A DNA stretch of 45,167 nt, from positions 1-45,167 of the forward strand of contig JAVEVF010000001.1 in the NCBI GenBank assembly GCA_034005175.1, in the 5' to 3' direction. Source of the DNA: JAVEVF01 sp034005175 (lineage in GTDB: Bacteria; Actinomycetota; Coriobacteriia; Anaerosomatales; SLCP01). Position 1 is the first letter of the stretch. Every line of letters starts with the position of its first letter. The notes below the pieces were generated by a model. The model was given only the letters and a program-made list of their open reading frames with translations, did no database searches and was not told the DNA's origin. The translations under genes and the position numbers were made by a program. Of this stretch, positions 42,469-45,167 are shown piece by piece.

Positions 42469-43638
42469 TCAGAGGCGCTTGAGGCTCGCAAGCCCCGACG
42501 TGCGCTCCATCTTCTCAATCACTGCATCAGGCGCATATCGCCTGATGCGCGAGACCAGGAGCCGACGGACTGCGTCTCTTCCAGATGCGAGACGCCCAGC
42601 AAATGAGCGACCATAGCACGTCACCTCATGCATCTGCGCGATATTCTTCGTGAAGCGCTGCTTATACGCAGACACACCCACCCCGAGGTTGAATGCCGAA
42701 CACCCTTCATCTATCGCATTTTCGAAAGCGTAGCCGAACATCACATTTCCCACGTGATGCGGGGCCCAGGATTCGTCGTAAGCGGTCTTGTACCCGATCA
42801 TCTTGTCACGGTGTCGAGCCTGCCAGATAAAGGCTATGCGTTGCCCGTCGACGGTGAGAAAACTGAATCTGAGTTGTCCGCGTGCAAGAAACGCCTCGCT
42901 CGCTGAGCGCAGCATAGACGCGTAACGCGCAGACACCTCATATGGGTGGCTGTATCGCGTGCTCATCCCTCGTTCGAACATTCGCAGCGCATCTGCAAGC
43001 GCAACCGGTAGGTCCTCACACCGCAAGATATGCTCTACCCCAACAGCACCTGCGGATTCGAGCTCTCTGCGCCATCGCCTGATTCGACTGCGCTCCCGAC
43101 TCGACATCTGTTGCAGAAACTGCTCCCACGTCGGCGATAGCACGACCTCGGGACATGCGACGGATTCTCCGACGGTAAAGCGGCCACACAAGCCACATGA
43201 TCCCAGTTCGGCAAGGATGCTGAGGAAGGGGCTGTCTTCGTGCATCCTACGAAATGCGAACACATCCCATTCCCGCCGACTCGACATCAACCACGTGCGC
43301 AGCGCTTCAAGCGCCTCAGCTTCATGTGCGGGGTCCACCAGACAATCGAGCTGCGTGGCTCCCAGCGCGTCACCCATGAAGCCAAGATGTCGTGGACGCA
43401 AAAGACTTCCCTTGCCGTGCACATACGCAGGTAAGATGCCGACGAGCGCCCCAGTCTGAGCATCGCGGACGCACGCAATCTGCATGCGGTCGGCTTCGCC
43501 GGCGTAGCCTTTCCACCATGCTTCTAGCCACTCGTGCACCAGAAAGACGCTGGACATGCGGCTGCACTCGACAAGCCGGTTCCACTCGTCCTTGAGCCCC
43601 AGAAAACCCTCAAGCGTATCTATCAGATGTACGCGCAT
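42469..43638 (-). CDS. second FemAB/BioF2-like acyltransferase
   Basis: 389 residues from the ATG at 43638. VFLVHEWLEAWWKGYAG, LLRPRHLGFMGDALGATQLDCLVDP, QQMSSRERSRIRRWRRELESAG and RFSFLTVDGQRIAFIWQARHRDKMIGYKTAYDESWAPHHVGNVMFGYAFENAIDEG are family segments, ending YKQRFTKNIAQMHEVTCYG. It is a distant paralogue of the convergent gene seven bases away, so the pair may modify the same glycan at two positions. TATAAT lies only six bases before the ATG, with no ribosome site, which hints at a leaderless start. Confidence 0.82.
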   Translation of the reverse strand: MRVHLIDTLEGFLGLKDEWNRLVECSRMSSVFLVHEWLEAWWKGYAGEADRMQIACVRDAQTGALVGILPAYVHGKGSLLRPRHLGFMGDALGATQLDCLVDPAHEAEALEALRTWLMSSRREWDVFAFRRMHEDSPFLSILAELGSCGLCGRFTVGESVACPEVVLSPTWEQFLQQMSSRERSRIRRWRRELESAGAVGVEHILRCEDLPVALADALRMFERGMSTRYSHPYEVSARYASMLRSASEAFLARGQLRFSFLTVDGQRIAFIWQARHRDKMIGYKTAYDESWAPHHVGNVMFGYAFENAIDEGCSAFNLGVGVSAYKQRFTKNIAQMHEVTCYGRSFAGRLASGRDAVRRLLVSRIRRYAPDAVIEKMERTSGLASLKRL

Positions 43639-43721
43639 GCAGCGATTATACTCACAGACAAGGCAACCTGTTTCCGGCCGTGCCGCGAAACTCGCGCGCC
43701 GACAAGGACGGAGTGCTATCT

Positions 43722-44795
43722 GTGAAATCGAACCGTGTTGTGCATATCGGGCCATCTGTATCGGCTCGTGGCGGTATCGCCCGAGTCATACGCGGCTTGC
43801 TTGACTCCCCGCTCGCCGAGGAATACGAGCTGACCTCGGTCAGCACCGTCTCCCAGCACACAGGGAGCGTTCGCTTGATGGCGTTTCCCCTTGCTATCGC
43901 CCGGCTTACGTGGATGTTCATCATCTCCAAGCCGGCCGCCGTCCACGTGCACACTGCATCATGGGGAAGCTTCCCCCGCAAGAGGCTCGTGGTGGGACTT
44001 GCACATCTCTTTGGCGTGCCGGTGATCTTGCACATACATGGAGGTGCTTTCGCCCGGTACCTGCAACAACGCTCCTCTCGCGAGCAGGCGGTGCGGCGCA
44101 CGCTCCAGCGGTGTTGTGTGGTGATCGCACTCTCTGAGCAGCTCAAAGAGCGCCTCCTAGCCCTCGTTCCGGATGCAGATATCCGCGTGATCCCCAATTC
44201 AGTGGATATCCCCGTGTCACCCGCCCACAACACCAGCAGCGCGCACATGATCTTCGTCGGTCGGCCAGTGTCTGAGAAGGGCATATATGAGCTTCTCGAT
44301 GCCATGAGCGGCATCGTTGAGCAGTACCCCGCTGCCACCCTCGAGATCGCTGGCAATGATGAAGGTGGGGGCCTGGCGTCAAGACTGCGGGACCTGGCAC
44401 TGGAAGGAAACGTGCGGATGTGCGGCTGGCTCGGCAGCGCGGCACTTCATGAGGCATACAGTAGGAGCTCGATATTCGTCCTACCGTCACACATCGAAGC
44501 CATGCCGGTGTCTTTGCTGGAGGCCATGTCTTACGGATTGGCATGCGTGGCGACACCAGTGGGCGCGGTTCCTGACATCATCACCGATGGTGACAACGGC
44601 ATCATCATACCTGTCAACGACTCGCGTGCACTCACAGCGGCACTCAAGACCCTGCTCGCCGATGAGCAACTGCGTTTCGACCTCGGTGAGCATGCGCGAG
44701 CAACGATTATCGCGCACTATTCGCTAGCACGCACTGCTGACCTTATCGGCGGGGTTTACGCTGTTTGTGGCGTCAAGAAAGGTCGCGCCGGGTGA
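43722..44795 (+). CDS. GT4-family glycosyltransferase
   Basis: 357 residues from the GTG at 43722 behind GGACGGAG. N-terminal VVHIGPSVSARGGIARVIRGLL is the GT-B acceptor domain start; VILHIHGGAFARY is next; the C-terminal donor domain has IPNSVDIPVS, MIFVGRPVSEKGIYELLDAM and the EX7E motif in SHIEAMPVSLLEAMSYGL, then ATPVGAVPDIITDGDNGIIIP. It is a retaining transferase that adds a sugar from a nucleotide donor to a growing lipid-linked glycan. Its last 72 bases overlap the convergent ligase gene. Confidence 0.93.
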   Translation: MKSNRVVHIGPSVSARGGIARVIRGLLDSPLAEEYELTSVSTVSQHTGSVRLMAFPLAIARLTWMFIISKPAAVHVHTASWGSFPRKRLVVGLAHLFGVPVILHIHGGAFARYLQQRSSREQAVRRTLQRCCVVIALSEQLKERLLALVPDADIRVIPNSVDIPVSPAHNTSSAHMIFVGRPVSEKGIYELLDAMSGIVEQYPAATLEIAGNDEGGGLASRLRDLALEGNVRMCGWLGSAALHEAYSRSSIFVLPSHIEAMPVSLLEAMSYGLACVATPVGAVPDIITDGDNGIIIPVNDSRALTAALKTLLADEQLRFDLGEHARATIIAHYSLARTADLIGGVYAVCGVKKGRAG

Positions 44796-45167
44796 CACGG
44801 CCATCCCGCGCGCAAGTCCCACTAGCATCGCCATGGCAAGGCTGGCGCTGAGATAGAACGCCATCCCATTGAAGATCGCCATCACGATGTAGGCAAGACC
44901 GATCACGAAGACGAGCTCACCAACGTCTCGCACCTTCGCCGAGCTGCGAGGATCATGCAACAAACGCGGTCCCGGTGCGACAAGCCAACCCACCGTCAAC
45001 AGATGCAAGAACAGCAGACCTACTCCACCGGTGACCAGGAACTCCAGAAAGTCGTTGTGCGCCCAAAGCTCGCTGCCGCTGACGGCAGCAAAAGCCTGTA
45101 TACTGCCGGCCGCACCCTGCCCCAGCAACAACCTTCCTGCCGAGGCAGTCGCCGAGTTCCACAGGGT
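44724..45167 (-). CDS. O-antigen ligase/Wzy-like membrane protein (C-terminal part, runs off right edge)
   Basis: The last 147 codons of a larger gene. LWNSATASAGRLLLGQGAAGS followed by WAHNDFLEFLVTGGVGLLFLHLLTVGWL matches the Wzy_C domain, where the H-N-x-F-L-E segment is characteristic of O-antigen ligase and polymerase-like enzymes. Two more membrane helices follow (VFVIGLAYIVMAIFNGMAFYLSASLAMAMLVGLA). It would polymerise or transfer lipid-linked glycan outside the membrane, downstream of the flippase. The long overlap with the convergent transferase is unusual but both frames look genuine. Confidence 0.82.
   Translation of the reverse strand, partial: TLWNSATASAGRLLLGQGAAGSIQAFAAVSGSELWAHNDFLEFLVTGGVGLLFLHLLTVGWLVAPGPRLLHDPRSSAKVRDVGELVFVIGLAYIVMAIFNGMAFYLSASLAMAMLVGLARGMAVSPGATFLDATNSVNPADKVSSAC

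Noticed and set aside
1..45167. CRISPR arrays, prophage genes or complete insertion sequences
   Set aside because: No regularly spaced repeats and no phage structural or integrase genes were seen; the only mobile sequence found is the broken IS3 fragment.

Overview
The window is 45 kb of high-GC bacterial chromosome. Gram-positive-type LexA boxes, a T-box leader with a transcription terminator, alpha-type glutamine synthetase I, a PPi-dependent phosphofructokinase, frequent GTG/TTG starts behind strong GGAGG sites, and an in-frame UGA that looks like selenocysteine all point to an Actinobacteria-type anaerobe, most like the Coriobacteriia. That assignment is inference; there is no rRNA here to fix it.

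Layout. 1-4.7 kb: the start of an ABC1/UbiB-type kinase and a small coiled-coil protein; a heavy-metal operon (CadC-like ArsR repressor, then a P1B-type Zn/Cd ATPase); an orphan hydrogenase-type cytochrome b. 4.9-13.1 kb: a membrane-anchored hypothetical gene, then a leftward run polA, rpsA, coaE, lytic transglycosylase, uvrB. 13.2-20 kb: methyltransferase, glnA, mgtE, tRNA-Leu(CAA), a UvrD-like helicase under two LexA boxes, and a LOG-family protein. 20-24.8 kb: a leftward central-metabolism cluster (class I aldolase, accD, accA, PPi-phosphofructokinase, class II aldolase). 24.9-25.9 kb: a decayed patch with remnants of an RHS/YD-repeat protein joined to a truncated IS3 transposase. 26-31.7 kb: GNAT, nadE, a 46-residue zinc ribbon, and two trpB genes (trpB2, trpB1) without trpA behind a tryptophan-specifier T-box. 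31.7-45.2 kb: an exopolysaccharide cluster with a WecG/TagA transferase, a toroid protein, a Wzz/BY-kinase, a flippase-deacetylase fusion, a phosphatase, an enolase-like protein, a CapK/PaaK-type ligase, two FemAB/BioF2-like acyltransferases, a GT4 glycosyltransferase and a partial O-antigen ligase.

The most striking observation is at 871-3273. What looks like two genes (a 97-residue HMA protein and a P-type ATPase) is one reading frame interrupted by a single TGA. That TGA sits exactly where the first Cys of the second HMA domain's CxxC metal site should be (giving U-P-D-C), and a hairpin with G and U in its loop follows at a SECIS-like distance. The best reading is a selenocysteine-containing metal-exporting ATPase, controlled by a CadC-like repressor whose operator overlaps a nearly leaderless promoter.

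Second in interest is the polysaccharide cluster. It holds an enolase homologue that keeps the metal ligands and catalytic lysines but has lost the DEGG loop, next to an RHG phosphatase and an adenylate-forming ligase. It also encodes a single polypeptide joining a Wzx-like flippase to a NodB-type deacetylase.
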